DNA of 64,000 nt from Tessaracoccus massiliensis (lineage in GTDB: Bacteria > Actinomycetota > Actinomycetes > Propionibacteriales > Propionibacteriaceae): the NCBI RefSeq assembly GCF_000826065.2, contig NZ_LN623541.1:138926-202925 (forward strand), given 5' to 3'. A program made the translations under genes and the position numbers. Below are positions 25,004-33,402 of this stretch, piece by piece. How positions within the stretch are numbered: the stretch's first letter is position 1; every line of letters begins with the position of its first letter. The notes beneath the pieces are model-generated. The model had not been told where the DNA came from and did not search any database. It worked only from the letters and a program-made list of their open reading frames with translations.

Positions 25004-25508
25004 GCGCAACCCGCTGTCGACGCCGGGCAGGCGGTCGTGGCTGCCCAAGGTCGCCGTCGACTCGGAGACCTTCGGCGTGTTCGCGGAGAGCTTCGCGCGC
25101 TTCATGGGCACCGCGAAGTTCCTCGTCTACATGACGGTCTTCGTGGTGGTGTGGGTGATCATCAACCTCGTGGGCCTGTTCGGCCTGAAGTGGGACCCGT
25201 ACCCGTTCATCCTGCTGAACCTGTTCTTCTCCACGCAGGCCTCCTACTCCGCGCCCCTGATCCTGCTCGCGCAGAATCGTCAGGAGTTGCGCGACAAGTT
25301 GAGCCTCGATGAGGATCGACGGGTGGCGCAGCAGTCGCGCGCGGACATGGATTTCCTGGCCCGTGAGATCGCCGCCATCCGGATGCATCTGGGTGACCTG
25401 GCGACGCGGGATTTCGTCCGCGGCGAGCTGCGCAGCGAACTTCGCGATCTGGCAGAGCGGCTGGAACGCGCCGATGAGGAGAGCAATGAGCGTGACCGAA
25501 GGCCCTGA
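24996..25508 (+). CDS. DUF1003 membrane protein
   Basis: A 170-residue protein with two membrane segments (about 42-62, LVYMTVFVVVWVIINLVGLF, and 70-92, YPFILLNLFFSTQASYSAPL) and a cytoplasmic C-terminal helix rich in Arg/Glu (QNRQELRDKLSLDEDRRVAQ). This is the DUF1003 layout. Function is unknown; its overlap with the MgtE-N/CBS gene suggests the two form one membrane-associated complex. Confidence 0.88.
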   Translation: MSERNPLSTPGRRSWLPKVAVDSETFGVFAESFARFMGTAKFLVYMTVFVVVWVIINLVGLFGLKWDPYPFILLNLFFSTQASYSAPLILLAQNRQELRDKLSLDEDRRVAQQSRADMDFLAREIAAIRMHLGDLATRDFVRGELRSELRDLAERLERADEESNERDRRP

Positions 25509-25887
25509 CGCCCACCCCGACGTGCACCCGGACGAGGTCTCCGAGGTCGCCGACACCGCGACGGAGGTGCGCTGGTTCGGCGTGGTCCTGCTCCTGGGCC
25601 ATCTGGCCCTCATGGCCATCGGCGCCGTAGCCCTGTGGCGGATCGCTGGTGGCTGGTGGGTGGGCGCCGCTGTGGGGGCGCTGTTCGTGCTGGGCTACTT
25701 CGCGCTGTGGCGCTTCCTGCTGGCCCCCGGGTCAACTGCTCGTCTGGGCTACAAGGAGCGGCTCACGGTGAGCCTGGTCGCTGGCCCCATCGTCGTGATC
25801 ATCGCCAGCTTGGCGGGCCTGTGGGTTCCCGCATTGGTGGCCACGTGCGTCGTCATCCTCGGCGACACCCTCAACGAACGCTCCTGA
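25486..25887 (+). CDS. Small membrane protein of unknown function
   Basis: A 133-residue protein with an acidic N-terminus and four hydrophobic segments (VVLLLGHLALMAIGAVALW, WVGAAVGALFVLGYFALW, VSLVAGPIVVIIASLAGLW, LVATCVVIL). I chose the ATG at 25486 because GAGGAG lies just upstream, and it overlaps the DUF1003 gene by 23 bp, placing it third in this operon. I do not recognise the family. Confidence 0.75.
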   Translation: MSVTEGPDAHPDVHPDEVSEVADTATEVRWFGVVLLLGHLALMAIGAVALWRIAGGWWVGAAVGALFVLGYFALWRFLLAPGSTARLGYKERLTVSLVAGPIVVIIASLAGLWVPALVATCVVILGDTLNERS

Positions 25888-25993
25888 ACGAGCCCGGGCA
25901 CGGCGAGGGGCCCCCGCAGCCGGTCCGGATGCCCCTTCCCCGTACCGGACGGGTACGTTGGATTCCATCAACTCATCCGCTATGAAGGACACC

Positions 25994-27148
25994 GTGACTG
26001 AACACCCTCTGATCCCGCACGTCCGCGCCGCCCTCCACACCGTGGAGGATCCCGAGATCAGGCGCCCGATCACCGACCTCGGCATGGTCGACGACATCCA
26101 GGCCGACGACGACGGCAAGGTCTTCGTCCGCGTCCTGCTGACCGTCTCCGGGTGCCCGATGCGCTCTGAGATCACCGGGCGCGTCACCAGTGCCGTTGAG
26201 GCCGTCGAGGGCGTCACCAGTGTTGACGTCGAACTCGGCGTCATGAACGACGAGCAGCGCGACGCGATGCGCACGATGCTGCGCGGCGGTGTGGAGGAGC
26301 GCAAGATCCAGTTCGCCGAGCCCGGCAACCTCACCCGGGTCATCGCGGTGGCCTCCGGTAAGGGCGGCGTGGGCAAGTCATCGGTGACCGTCAACCTCGC
26401 GCTCGCGCTGGCGAAGCAGGGCCGCTCCGTGGGCATCCTGGACGCCGACATCTACGGCCACTCCATCCCTGATCTGCTGGGTCTGGGCGACGCCCGTCCC
26501 ACCGTCGTCGACGACATGATCATGCCGGTGCCCGCCCTCGGCGGCCTGAAGGTGATCTCGGTGGGGATGCTGAAGCCGTCGCGTGACCAGGTGGTCGCCT
26601 GGCGCGGCCCGATCCTCGACCGTGCGCTCACCCAGCTGCTGGCGGACGTCTACTGGGGCGACCTCGACTACCTCCTCCTGGACCTGCCTCCCGGCACCGG
26701 CGACGTGGCGATGTCGCTGGGTCAGAAGATCCCCAACTCCGAGGTGCTGGTGGTGACCACACCACAGTCGGCCGCCTCCGAAGTCGCCGAGCGGGCGGGC
26801 ACCATGGCCCACATCCTCGAGCAGCGGGTGATCGGCGTCGTCGAGAACATGAGCTGGCTCGAGACGACGTGCCCGCACTGCGAGGAGACCCACCGTGTCG
26901 AGCTGTTCGGCGCCGGCGGCGGCACCCTCGTGGCCGAGGCGCTGACGGACCGGGTGGTCTACGAGGTGCCCATGCTGGCGCAGATCCCCTTCGACGAGGC
27001 GCTGCTGGCCGGCGGCGACCGCGGCACCCCGATCGTGGAGTCCCACCCCGAACACCCGTCGGCCACCGCTCTGGTGGAGTTGGCCAACAGGATCGCCGAG
27101 AAGAAGCGCGGCCTGCTGGGCCAGCGCCTTCCCCTCAACACGAACTGA
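25994..27148 (+). CDS. mrp: Mrp/ApbC family P-loop iron-sulfur carrier ATPase
   Basis: Cytosolic Fe-S cluster carrier of the Mrp/NBP35 type, 384 residues. An N-terminal MIP18/FeSUPP-like domain (about 1-95; VEDPEIRRPITDLGMV, SGCPMRSEI) precedes the deviant Walker A GKGGVGKSS, the DADIYGHSIPD motif and the bridging CPHC (in ETTCPHCEETH). The GTG at 25994 has AAGGA 5 nt upstream; ATG codons at 25958 and 25982 lack one. In M. tuberculosis the homologue lies in the same sigE-tatB neighbourhood. Confidence 0.94.
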   Translation: MTEHPLIPHVRAALHTVEDPEIRRPITDLGMVDDIQADDDGKVFVRVLLTVSGCPMRSEITGRVTSAVEAVEGVTSVDVELGVMNDEQRDAMRTMLRGGVEERKIQFAEPGNLTRVIAVASGKGGVGKSSVTVNLALALAKQGRSVGILDADIYGHSIPDLLGLGDARPTVVDDMIMPVPALGGLKVISVGMLKPSRDQVVAWRGPILDRALTQLLADVYWGDLDYLLLDLPPGTGDVAMSLGQKIPNSEVLVVTTPQSAASEVAERAGTMAHILEQRVIGVVENMSWLETTCPHCEETHRVELFGAGGGTLVAEALTDRVVYEVPMLAQIPFDEALLAGGDRGTPIVESHPEHPSATALVELANRIAEKKRGLLGQRLPLNTN

Positions 27149-27159
27149 GGCCGAGCCCG

Positions 27160-27474
27160 ATGATCGTCATCGTCTGCTTCGCCCCGCCATCCCACGCTGA
27201 CGCCGTGCGCACCGCCCTGGCCGAGGGCGGCGCGGGGCGGCTCGGCGAGTACTCAGCCTGCAGCTTCAGCGCCCGGGGCGAGGGTCGCTTCCGCCCGTCG
27301 GAGAACGCAGACCCGTTCTCCGGCACGAAGGGTGAGTTGAGCGTCGTCGACGAGGTGCGCATCGAGGCGGTCTGCACGCCGGAGCGGGCGAAGGAAGCGG
27401 TGGCCGCGATGCTGGCCGCACACCCGTACGAGGAGCCGGCCTGGCACTCCTACGAGACCCTCAACCTGGGCTGA
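27160..27474 (+). CDS. Stand-alone YqfO/NIF3-insertion-domain protein
   Basis: A 104-residue alpha/beta protein. The signatures are IVCFAPPSHADAVRTAL, GRLGEYSACSFSARGEGRF and the closing HPYEEPAWHSYE, which match the CutA-like domain inserted in YqfO/NIF3 proteins but found here without the dimetal NIF3 core. Function is unknown. It begins 11 nt after mrp and is probably co-transcribed, which hints at a metal-related role. Confidence 0.8.
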   Translation: MIVIVCFAPPSHADAVRTALAEGGAGRLGEYSACSFSARGEGRFRPSENADPFSGTKGELSVVDEVRIEAVCTPERAKEAVAAMLAAHPYEEPAWHSYETLNLG

Positions 27475-27483
27475 GGCTCTCCG

Positions 27484-27924
27484 TCAGGTGGCCTCAGGGT
27501 CGAACGGCGAGGTGACGGGGGCCACCAGTGCCATGGCGTCCGACGGTGGTTCGGCGAGCGCCGAATCGCCGGCCGCTGCGGCCTTCAAGGCGCTGAGGTC
27601 CGTGGCGTTCTTGACCTCGGCCGCGGAGTCCTTCAGCGTGTTCGAGGCGTCCAGCAGTTCCCTCTTGGCGTCCTCGATGAGGGCCACCTCTTCGCGGAGT
27701 TGCTTGGCGATGAACGTCTTCGGGTGCAGGTCCTTCAGCTCGAGATCTGCATACTCTGGGCCGAGTTCGGTGCGCAGCGTGGTCTTGGCGCTGTTGGCGA
27801 TGTCGCGGAAGTAGACGAACAGCCGCGCGGCCTTGCGCGAATACTCCGGCAGCTTCTCGGGACCGAACATGACCATGGCAAGTACGAGGATGAGGACGAG
27901 GTCCGTCGCACTGATACCAAACAC
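27484..27924 (-). CDS. tatB: Sec-independent protein translocase subunit TatB
   Basis: Receptor component of the twin-arginine translocase. The 146-residue protein starts MFGISATDLVLILVLAMVMFGPEKLPEYSRK (single membrane helix, FGPEKLP hinge, amphipathic helix) and ends in a long charged tail. The GTG at 27924 follows TAGCCT by 6 nt (leaderless). The link to sigE is conserved in actinobacteria. The DyP peroxidase in this window is a candidate substrate. Confidence 0.94.
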   Translation of the reverse strand: MFGISATDLVLILVLAMVMFGPEKLPEYSRKAARLFVYFRDIANSAKTTLRTELGPEYADLELKDLHPKTFIAKQLREEVALIEDAKRELLDASNTLKDSAAEVKNATDLSALKAAAAGDSALAEPPSDAMALVAPVTSPFDPEAT

Positions 27925-27952
27925 GGCTCTAGGCTACCCGTCTCCGGGCGGT

Positions 27953-29374
27953 TCAGCGCACCCCGGTCAGCCGGTCGAGACCTTCGGCGATCTTCTCCCC
28001 CACCGTCTTCCGGTAGGGCTCCTCCCCCGGCAGCTCCGCGACGATGGCCGACAGCAGGGCCGGAGGGCAGTCACAGGTTGCCGAGATCACGGCGTCGCCG
28101 GATTGCCACACCTCCACAGCCATGTCCGCGCCTCGATCAGAACGTGTGAGCGCTCCGTCGTCCAGCACGCCGTGCCGCCACCCCACCACCGCGGTGTGGA
28201 AGCCGTCGGAGTAGACGAGGTTCATCGCCAAGTCATCCTCGGAGCCGGAGGATGAGTACGCCACCAATGCCAACTCGTCGACGGTCTGCGGGCAGTGTTC
28301 GAAGCCCCGGCACCAGTCCCCGCCCTGCGAGGACGACGCGGGCTGCAGCGAGATCAGCTGGGCCCCGTCGTCGGGTCGGAAGGAGGCATCGTCCAGGGTG
28401 AGTTGCTTGTAGCCGACGGCCAGGTTCACCTCGCCGAGGGGGCCGTAGCGCTCGGACCACATCATCAGACCCGTGGCGGCGTCGACCCACCACTTGGCCA
28501 CCACTTGGCCGTCCGCGTTGGCCTGGATGCGCACCGTGTCGCGCCCGGCGATCTGCTCGACGGTGGCGCTGCGCACGTAGCTCCACCCCCAGGGCGCCTC
28601 CACGTGGGGCGTCCCCCGGTCGGGCAGGAAGCTGGAGCTGAAGAGGTTGCCGCGCACGTCGAGCACCTCGAGTTGGGCGCCGTAGCCCGCCATCTTGCTG
28701 GTGCGCACGTCGGCGGTGCGGTACATCCCCTCCGCGTCGCTGGCCCACACCTGCTGGATCCCTTTCAGGCTGAGGTCGACGTCTGCGGCGCGGCGCAGCA
28801 GGTTCGCCGCCAACTCGCGGGAGATGCCGATCGATTCAGTTTCCGACAGTCGCGGCTCGTAGGTCTCGGAGACCCCGAAATCCGCGCCTCGCTCATTGGC
28901 CAGCAGCATGGCACCGACGGCTTCGTTGACGCTGATGGCGGCCAGGGAGCGGGAGTAGTGCTCGCGCGCGGCCTTCACCGGGTCTGTGATCTTGGCAGGG
29001 GCGGGGGCCACCAGCACGGCGATGACGACGGCGGAGACCATCACCGCGATGAGCGCGACGCTGCCCTGGGCGGCACGGCGCACGCGCTGGCGTCGGGCCG
29101 ACGGTAGCTCGCTTGTGCCGTTGGCCATGTAGAGGGGCATCGAGGCGTGCTCCCCGGCGATGGATTCCAGCCGGGCCTTGAGCGATTCGGGGGTATCGGA
29201 GCGGCGTGAGGCGCTCAGCGTCGAGCAGACCTGGCTGATGGCGGCGACTTCCTCACGGCACGTCTCACAGCCGGCCAAGTGGTAGCCGACCTGCTCCCAG
29301 CGTTTGGGCGGCAACGTGCCGTCGGCGAAGGCTGACAGGTCCGGGGTGAAGCGATCGCAGGGGCCTTTGGCCAT
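27953..29374 (-). CDS. Fused zinc-finger anti-sigma factor / MucB-RseB-like sensor
   Basis: A 473-residue single-pass membrane protein. Residues 1-45 are a zf-HC2 anti-sigma domain with H32-x3-C36-x2-C39 (HLAGCETC). A membrane helix spans about 105-123. The extracytoplasmic part (about 130-470) resembles the MucB/RseB N-terminal domain (AAREHYSRSLAAISVNEAV, GRDTVRIQANADGQVVAKWW). In proteobacteria RseA and RseB are separate; here one chain could both bind the sigma factor and sense envelope stress. It starts directly after the sigma-factor stop (TAG-ATG). Confidence 0.88.
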   Translation of the reverse strand: MAKGPCDRFTPDLSAFADGTLPPKRWEQVGYHLAGCETCREEVAAISQVCSTLSASRRSDTPESLKARLESIAGEHASMPLYMANGTSELPSARRQRVRRAAQGSVALIAVMVSAVVIAVLVAPAPAKITDPVKAAREHYSRSLAAISVNEAVGAMLLANERGADFGVSETYEPRLSETESIGISRELAANLLRRAADVDLSLKGIQQVWASDAEGMYRTADVRTSKMAGYGAQLEVLDVRGNLFSSSFLPDRGTPHVEAPWGWSYVRSATVEQIAGRDTVRIQANADGQVVAKWWVDAATGLMMWSERYGPLGEVNLAVGYKQLTLDDASFRPDDGAQLISLQPASSSQGGDWCRGFEHCPQTVDELALVAYSSSGSEDDLAMNLVYSDGFHTAVVGWRHGVLDDGALTRSDRGADMAVEVWQSGDAVISATCDCPPALLSAIVAELPGEEPYRKTVGEKIAEGLDRLTGVR

Positions 29375-29968
29375 CTATGACACTCCGGCATAGCGCGTTC
29401 GTCCCTCGGCTGGCGCACGGTGCGCGAGTGCCTCGCGCAGTGCGGCCCTGCCGCGGGCGATCCGGGAGCGCACCGTGCCGAGCTTGACGTCGAGGACCTT
29501 GGCGATCTCCTCGTAGCTCAGCCCCTCGATATCACACAGGACCACCGCGACCCGCTGCTCAGGGTTGAGCGCGCGGAGGGCGGCGGCGACGTCGGCGTCA
29601 AGCTCGGCGTCTGTGTGAAGTTCCTCGGGGCCGGTCGCGGAACCCCAGACGTGGTCTGGGGCCACAGACAGTGCGTCCATGCGGATGCGCTGCTTGCGGC
29701 GGGCCTGGTCGAGGAAGAGGTTCGTCGTGATGCGGTGCAACCAGCCGTTGAGAGTCCCTGGCTGGAAGTTGTGGATCGACTTGAACACGCGCACGAACAC
29801 GTCCTGAGTTAAATCTTCCGCGTCGTGCTGATTGCCGGTGAGGCGGTAGGCGAGGCGGTACACCTGAGCGGAGTGGTCGCGGACCAGTTCCTGCCAGGTG
29901 GGCGCGACCCAGGTCTGCTCAGCGGCCTTCGCCGCCTTGCCACCTCGGAACATCGCGCGCCTTTCCAT
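29375..29968 (-). CDS. sigE: ECF RNA polymerase sigma factor, SigE-like
   Basis: Extracytoplasmic-function sigma factor, 197 residues from the ATG at 29968. Region 2 ([29 protein letters not shown]) and region 4 ([26 protein letters not shown]) are both intact. An alternative ATG at 29953 has an AAAGG site at good spacing; TTG at 30001 is less likely. Synteny (O-methyltransferase upstream, anti-sigma then tatB downstream) matches mycobacterial SigE. A GGGAAC-N17-CGTT promoter upstream suggests autoregulation. Confidence 0.93.
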   Translation of the reverse strand: MERRAMFRGGKAAKAAEQTWVAPTWQELVRDHSAQVYRLAYRLTGNQHDAEDLTQDVFVRVFKSIHNFQPGTLNGWLHRITTNLFLDQARRKQRIRMDALSVAPDHVWGSATGPEELHTDAELDADVAAALRALNPEQRVAVVLCDIEGLSYEEIAKVLDVKLGTVRSRIARGRAALREALAHRAPAEGRTRYAGVS

Positions 29969-30021
29969 GTGCCTTACCTTGCCGACCCAACCTGTGAACA
30001 AGCTGTGGACTCGTTATGTAT

Positions 30022-30048
30022 AACGCCCGGGGCTCTCAGAAAGTTCCC
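30022..30048 (-). promoter_or_regulatory. ECF-type promoter upstream of sigE
   Basis: On the minus strand GGGAAC (30048-30043), 17 nt and CGTT (30025-30022) match the GGAAC/CGTT class recognised by ECF sigma factors of the SigE/SigH group. It would place the transcript start about 45 nt before the chosen ATG, so the sigma factor probably activates its own gene. Confidence 0.65.
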
Positions 30049-30393
30049 GCTTCCGGTTTCGCCGCCAATGAACCGATCCTCCCCGCCAGCGCTCAGGTGC
30101 TCCCCGCCAATCCACATTTCTCCGAGCCAGGGCTGTTACTCGACGCCTGTGATGTGTCGCCGGCGACGAAAAACAGCTCAGGCGCGGAGAAATCTACGTT
30201 GTCGACGACGAATCTCCGTTGGCGCCGAGGCAGAACGGTCACCTTGCAACCGAGCGCAACCACCCGGCCCAGCCCCGCAGCGCAGCGCGGGAGCCGGGAC
30301 TTCGGACGAGCGGCCGCCCTCCCGCGCCGCAGCAAGGGGCGGACACGCGGGTACGACGAGCAGGGTTTTCAATGCCTGCAGCGAGGAAGCGGG
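30049..30393. other. Non-coding stretch between O-methyltransferase and sigE promoter
   Basis: About 345 bp without a convincing gene. It holds the 92-bp repeat at 30252-30343 next to the end of the O-methyltransferase gene. The rest shows CCCCGCCA-containing direct repeats near 30080-30110 and nothing else I can assign. Confidence 0.6.
30252..30343 (+). repeat. 92-bp dispersed repeat (copy 2), shared with 20626-20717
   Basis: Near-identical to 20626-20717, same orientation. Differences include ACCCGG for ACTCGG and CCGCCCTCC for CCGCAATCC. Confidence 0.85.
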
Positions 30394-31038
30394 TCAGTCC
30401 TTGACGGCGACCAGGAGGCCGTTGCCGACGGGCGTCAGCGCCTGGGTGTAGGACTCGGATTCCGTGATCGCCTCGAGCGCCTCGCGGATGATGATCGCCT
30501 CATCGGACTCGTCGGACTCGTCGGCGACCTTGTTGTGCCACAGCACGTCCCCCACGATCAGCAGCCCTCCGTGGCGCAGCAGGCGCAGCGCGCCGGCGAC
30601 GTACTCCACGTACTCCAGCTTGTCGCCGGCCACGTAGACGATGTCGTAGGCGCCGTCGCGGAGCTTCGGCATCACCTCGATGGGCGAACCGGCGATCAGG
30701 CGGAACCGCGACGTCGGGAAGCCGGCCTTCGTGAAGAACTGGCGGGCGGGGTTCTGGTTGTCGGCCTCCGCGTCGATGGAGGTCAGGATGCCGTCAGGCT
30801 CCATCGCCTCGAGGAACGACAGTCCGGTGGCGCCCATGAGCGTGCCGATCTCGACGACGGCCCGCGCGCGGACCGCTCGCGTCAGCACCTTCAGCATGGC
30901 GGCTTCGCCGGTGGTGATGGGCGTCAGGCCGGAGACCGTGGCCTCATCACGGGCCTCGGCGACGGCTTCGGACGGCGACACATGGTCCTCCGCAAACGTC
31001 CAACTGGCGGGGGTGGGGGTCTCGACTGGTGTGCTCAC
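30394..31038 (-). CDS. O-methyltransferase (class I, SafC/COMT-like)
   Basis: A 214-residue SAM-dependent O-methyltransferase family 3 enzyme: VVEIGTLMGATGLSFLEAM (motif I), GILTSIDAEADNQ, VYVAGDKLEYVEY (metal/active region with Asp). Substrate is unknown. The homologue Rv1220c lies upstream of sigE in M. tuberculosis, so the position is conserved. The GTG at 31038 follows TAGGCT by 6 nt (leaderless). Divergent from dapA; the two -10 elements are only about 24 bp apart. Confidence 0.88.
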   Translation of the reverse strand: MSTPVETPTPASWTFAEDHVSPSEAVAEARDEATVSGLTPITTGEAAMLKVLTRAVRARAVVEIGTLMGATGLSFLEAMEPDGILTSIDAEADNQNPARQFFTKAGFPTSRFRLIAGSPIEVMPKLRDGAYDIVYVAGDKLEYVEYVAGALRLLRHGGLLIVGDVLWHNKVADESDESDEAIIIREALEAITESESYTQALTPVGNGLLVAVKD

Positions 31039-31073
31039 GCCCCCAGCCTACTAAGCCCACTGGTGTCTTGACC

Positions 31074-31079
31074 TAAGAT
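31074..31079 (+). promoter_or_regulatory. -10 element of leaderless dapA
   Basis: TAAGAT lies 7 nt before the ATG at 31087, so transcription should begin at the start codon. An ATG at 31078 overlaps the element and can be excluded as start. Confidence 0.6.
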
Positions 31080-31086
31080 GTGGCGC

Positions 31087-31992
31087 ATGAGTCCAGACGA
31101 CGACATGATGCCGGTGTTCGGCCGGGTCCTCACCGCAATGGTGACGCCCATGACCCCCGATGGTCGGGAGGTCGATTACGCGCAGTGCGCACGGCTGGCG
31201 GCGCATCTGGTCGATGACCTGGGCAACGACGGGCTGATCGTCAACGGCACCACGGGCGAGGCACCCACCACCACGGATGTGGAGAAGCGGCAGATCCTCG
31301 ACGCGGTGATCACCGCCGTCGGCGACCGCGCCAGCATCGTGGCCGGCGTCGGCACCTTCAACACCGCGCACTCCGTCGAGCTCGCCCAGCAGGCCGCCTC
31401 CGTGGGTGCCGATGGGCTGCTCGTCGTGACCCCCTACTACTCGCGCCCCCCGGTGGATGCGTTGGAGGCACACTTCACCACTGTTGCCGACGCGACGGAG
31501 CTTCCGGTGATGCTCTACGACATCCCGCACCGCTCCGGCATGCCCATCCCGGAGGACATGCTCATCCGCCTCGTCGCCCATCCCCGGATCCGCGCCGTCA
31601 AGGACGCGAAGGCCAACATCGTGTCCACCTCCAACGTGCTGGCACAGACCAACCTCGCCTACTACGCCGGCGACGACGCCTACCTGCTGCCGCTGCTGTC
31701 CGTCGGCGGGGTCGGCGTGGTGGGCACCTCGACGCACTTCACCGCCGCGGCCGCGCGCACCATCATCGACCTGTACCGCAGTGGCCGCGTCCAGGAGGCC
31801 GCCATGGCCAACCAGCAGGCGCTGCCTGCATTCCAGGGTGTCTTCGCCACGCAGGGCTGCATGATGGTCAAGGAGACCCTCGCGCTGCGCGGGTTCGACG
31901 TCGGCCCCTGCCGCGCGCCCATGGGGGTCGTGCCCGACGGTGTGGCGGCCCGGTACGCCCAACTGCTGGAGAACCTGGGCTTCAACGCCTGA
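31087..31992 (+). CDS. dapA: 4-Hydroxy-tetrahydrodipicolinate synthase
   Basis: Condenses pyruvate with aspartate semialdehyde, the first committed step to lysine and DAP. The 301-residue TIM barrel shows NGTTGEAPT, TPYYSRPP (catalytic Tyr), and the Schiff-base lysine in AVKDAKAN. I chose MSPDDD at 31087 on the leaderless signature. Together with dapD, dapE and dapC in this window it covers most of the succinylase branch. It ends before a strong stem-loop at 32033. Confidence 0.96.
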   Translation: MSPDDDMMPVFGRVLTAMVTPMTPDGREVDYAQCARLAAHLVDDLGNDGLIVNGTTGEAPTTTDVEKRQILDAVITAVGDRASIVAGVGTFNTAHSVELAQQAASVGADGLLVVTPYYSRPPVDALEAHFTTVADATELPVMLYDIPHRSGMPIPEDMLIRLVAHPRIRAVKDAKANIVSTSNVLAQTNLAYYAGDDAYLLPLLSVGGVGVVGTSTHFTAAAARTIIDLYRSGRVQEAAMANQQALPAFQGVFATQGCMMVKETLALRGFDVGPCRAPMGVVPDGVAARYAQLLENLGFNA

Positions 31993-32032
31993 GCGTCCTT
32001 CGACCAGCCGCGAGCGGCTGGCTCAGACACGA

Positions 32033-32061
32033 AACGGGCCCGGCATCATGCCGGGCCCGTT
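32033..32061. terminator. Bidirectional terminator between dapA and glgC
   Basis: Perfect 14-bp arms 32033-32046 and 32048-32061 (AACGGGCCCGGCAT and its complement) between convergent genes. The sequence before it (31995-32025) carries the AGCCGCGAGCGGCTGGCTCAG short repeat also seen near 20555. Confidence 0.85.
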
Positions 32062-32072
32062 GTCTGTTGAGA

Positions 32073-33299
32073 TCAGTCGCGCGGAACGGTGACACCCTTG
32101 CCGATCGTCACGACGCCGCCGGGCGAGACGTCGAACCCGCGGGCCTTGTCGTGCTCGGTGTCGACACCGATCTGCACACCGTCGGGCACCACCACGTTCT
32201 TGTCGATGATCGCGCGGCGCACCACGGCGTCGCGGCCGATGCGGACGTTCTCCATCAGCACCGAATCCGAGATCTGGGCCCACTTGTCGATGTGCACGTT
32301 GGGGCTGAGCACGGTACGTTCCACCTCGCCGCCGGAGATGATGCAGCCGGCGTTGACGATGGAATCCTCGGCGCGGCCGCGGATCACGAACTTGGCGCCG
32401 GGCGCCTGCACCTGATCTGTCCAGATGGGCCAGTCGTCGTTGTACAGGTTGAACTCCGGCTCCACGCTGACCAGGTCCATGTGGGCCTCGTGGAACGCGT
32501 CGATGGTGCCCACGTCGCGCCAGTAGTTGATGTCCTTCTCCGTGGCGCCCGGGACGCGGTTCTGCTTGAAGTCGTAGACCTGGCTCTGGCCCTGGTCCGT
32601 GAACCACGGGATAATGTCGCCGCCCATGTCGTGACGGGCGGTGGGGTCGTCGGCGTCAGCCTTGAGCGCCTCGATCAGCGCGTTGCTGGAGAAGACGTAG
32701 TTGCCCATCGAGGCGAACGACTCGTCCGGCGAATCCGGCAGGCCAGGCGGGTCAGCCGGCTTCTCGAGGAAGCTCTTGATCTTGCCGTCGGCGGCCGCGT
32801 CGATGATGCCGAACGCGGAGGCCTCGTGCCGGGGCACGCGGATGCCGGCGACGGTGGCGCCCAGGCCGGAGTCGATGTGCGCGTCGAGCATCTGCTCGAT
32901 GTCCATGCGGTAGATGTTGTCCGCGCCGAGGACGACGATGTAGTCAGGCTTCGCGTCGAGGATGAGGTTGAGCGACTGGTAGATCGCATCGGCAGAACCC
33001 TGGTACCACCGGGGCCCCAGCCGCTGCTGCGCGGGCACCGGGGCGACGTAGTTGCCCAGCATCGTCGAGAACCGCCAGGTCTTCGAGATGTGCCGGTCCA
33101 GTGAGTGCGACTTGTACTGGGTCAGCACCGCGATCTGACGCAGGTTGGAGTTGGCGAGGTTCGACAACACGAAGTCGATCAGCCGGTATGTGCCGCCGAA
33201 GGGCACCGCTGGCTTCGCGCGGTCCGCGGTCAACGGCATCAGCCGCTTACCCTCACCGCCGGCAAGGACAATGGACAAGACTTTGGGACGTGCGAGCAT
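32073..33299 (-). CDS. glgC: Glucose-1-phosphate adenylyltransferase
   Basis: Makes ADP-glucose for glycogen or maltose-1-phosphate synthesis. The 408-residue protein starts [20 protein letters not shown] (nucleotide-binding loop), with [15 protein letters not shown] and a C-terminal left-handed beta-helix ([15 protein letters not shown]). The ATG at 33299 is preceded by TAGGTT at 7 nt, giving a leaderless start and excluding longer frames. Divergent from glgA with about 100 bp between them. Confidence 0.95.
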   Translation of the reverse strand: MLARPKVLSIVLAGGEGKRLMPLTADRAKPAVPFGGTYRLIDFVLSNLANSNLRQIAVLTQYKSHSLDRHISKTWRFSTMLGNYVAPVPAQQRLGPRWYQGSADAIYQSLNLILDAKPDYIVVLGADNIYRMDIEQMLDAHIDSGLGATVAGIRVPRHEASAFGIIDAAADGKIKSFLEKPADPPGLPDSPDESFASMGNYVFSSNALIEALKADADDPTARHDMGGDIIPWFTDQGQSQVYDFKQNRVPGATEKDINYWRDVGTIDAFHEAHMDLVSVEPEFNLYNDDWPIWTDQVQAPGAKFVIRGRAEDSIVNAGCIISGGEVERTVLSPNVHIDKWAQISDSVLMENVRIGRDAVVRRAIIDKNVVVPDGVQIGVDTEHDKARGFDVSPGGVVTIGKGVTVPRD

Positions 33300-33402
33300 G
33301 ACAATGAACCTATTGCCTTTCAGGGTCGGTTGCCTGTGTTTCCATGAATTGCCTACCCCCATCTCGGGCGCTGAGACAGACAGTATGTGCAACGATGTTT
33401 GC
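33300..33402. promoter_or_regulatory. Divergent glgC/glgA promoter region
   Basis: The 103-bp region contains the glgC -10 (TAGGTT, minus strand, 33312-33307) and three direct copies of TTGCCT at 33313, 33330 and 33349, spaced 17 and 19 bp. The spacing would place them on one helix face roughly every two turns, so they could be regulator sites, though this is weak evidence. Confidence 0.4.
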
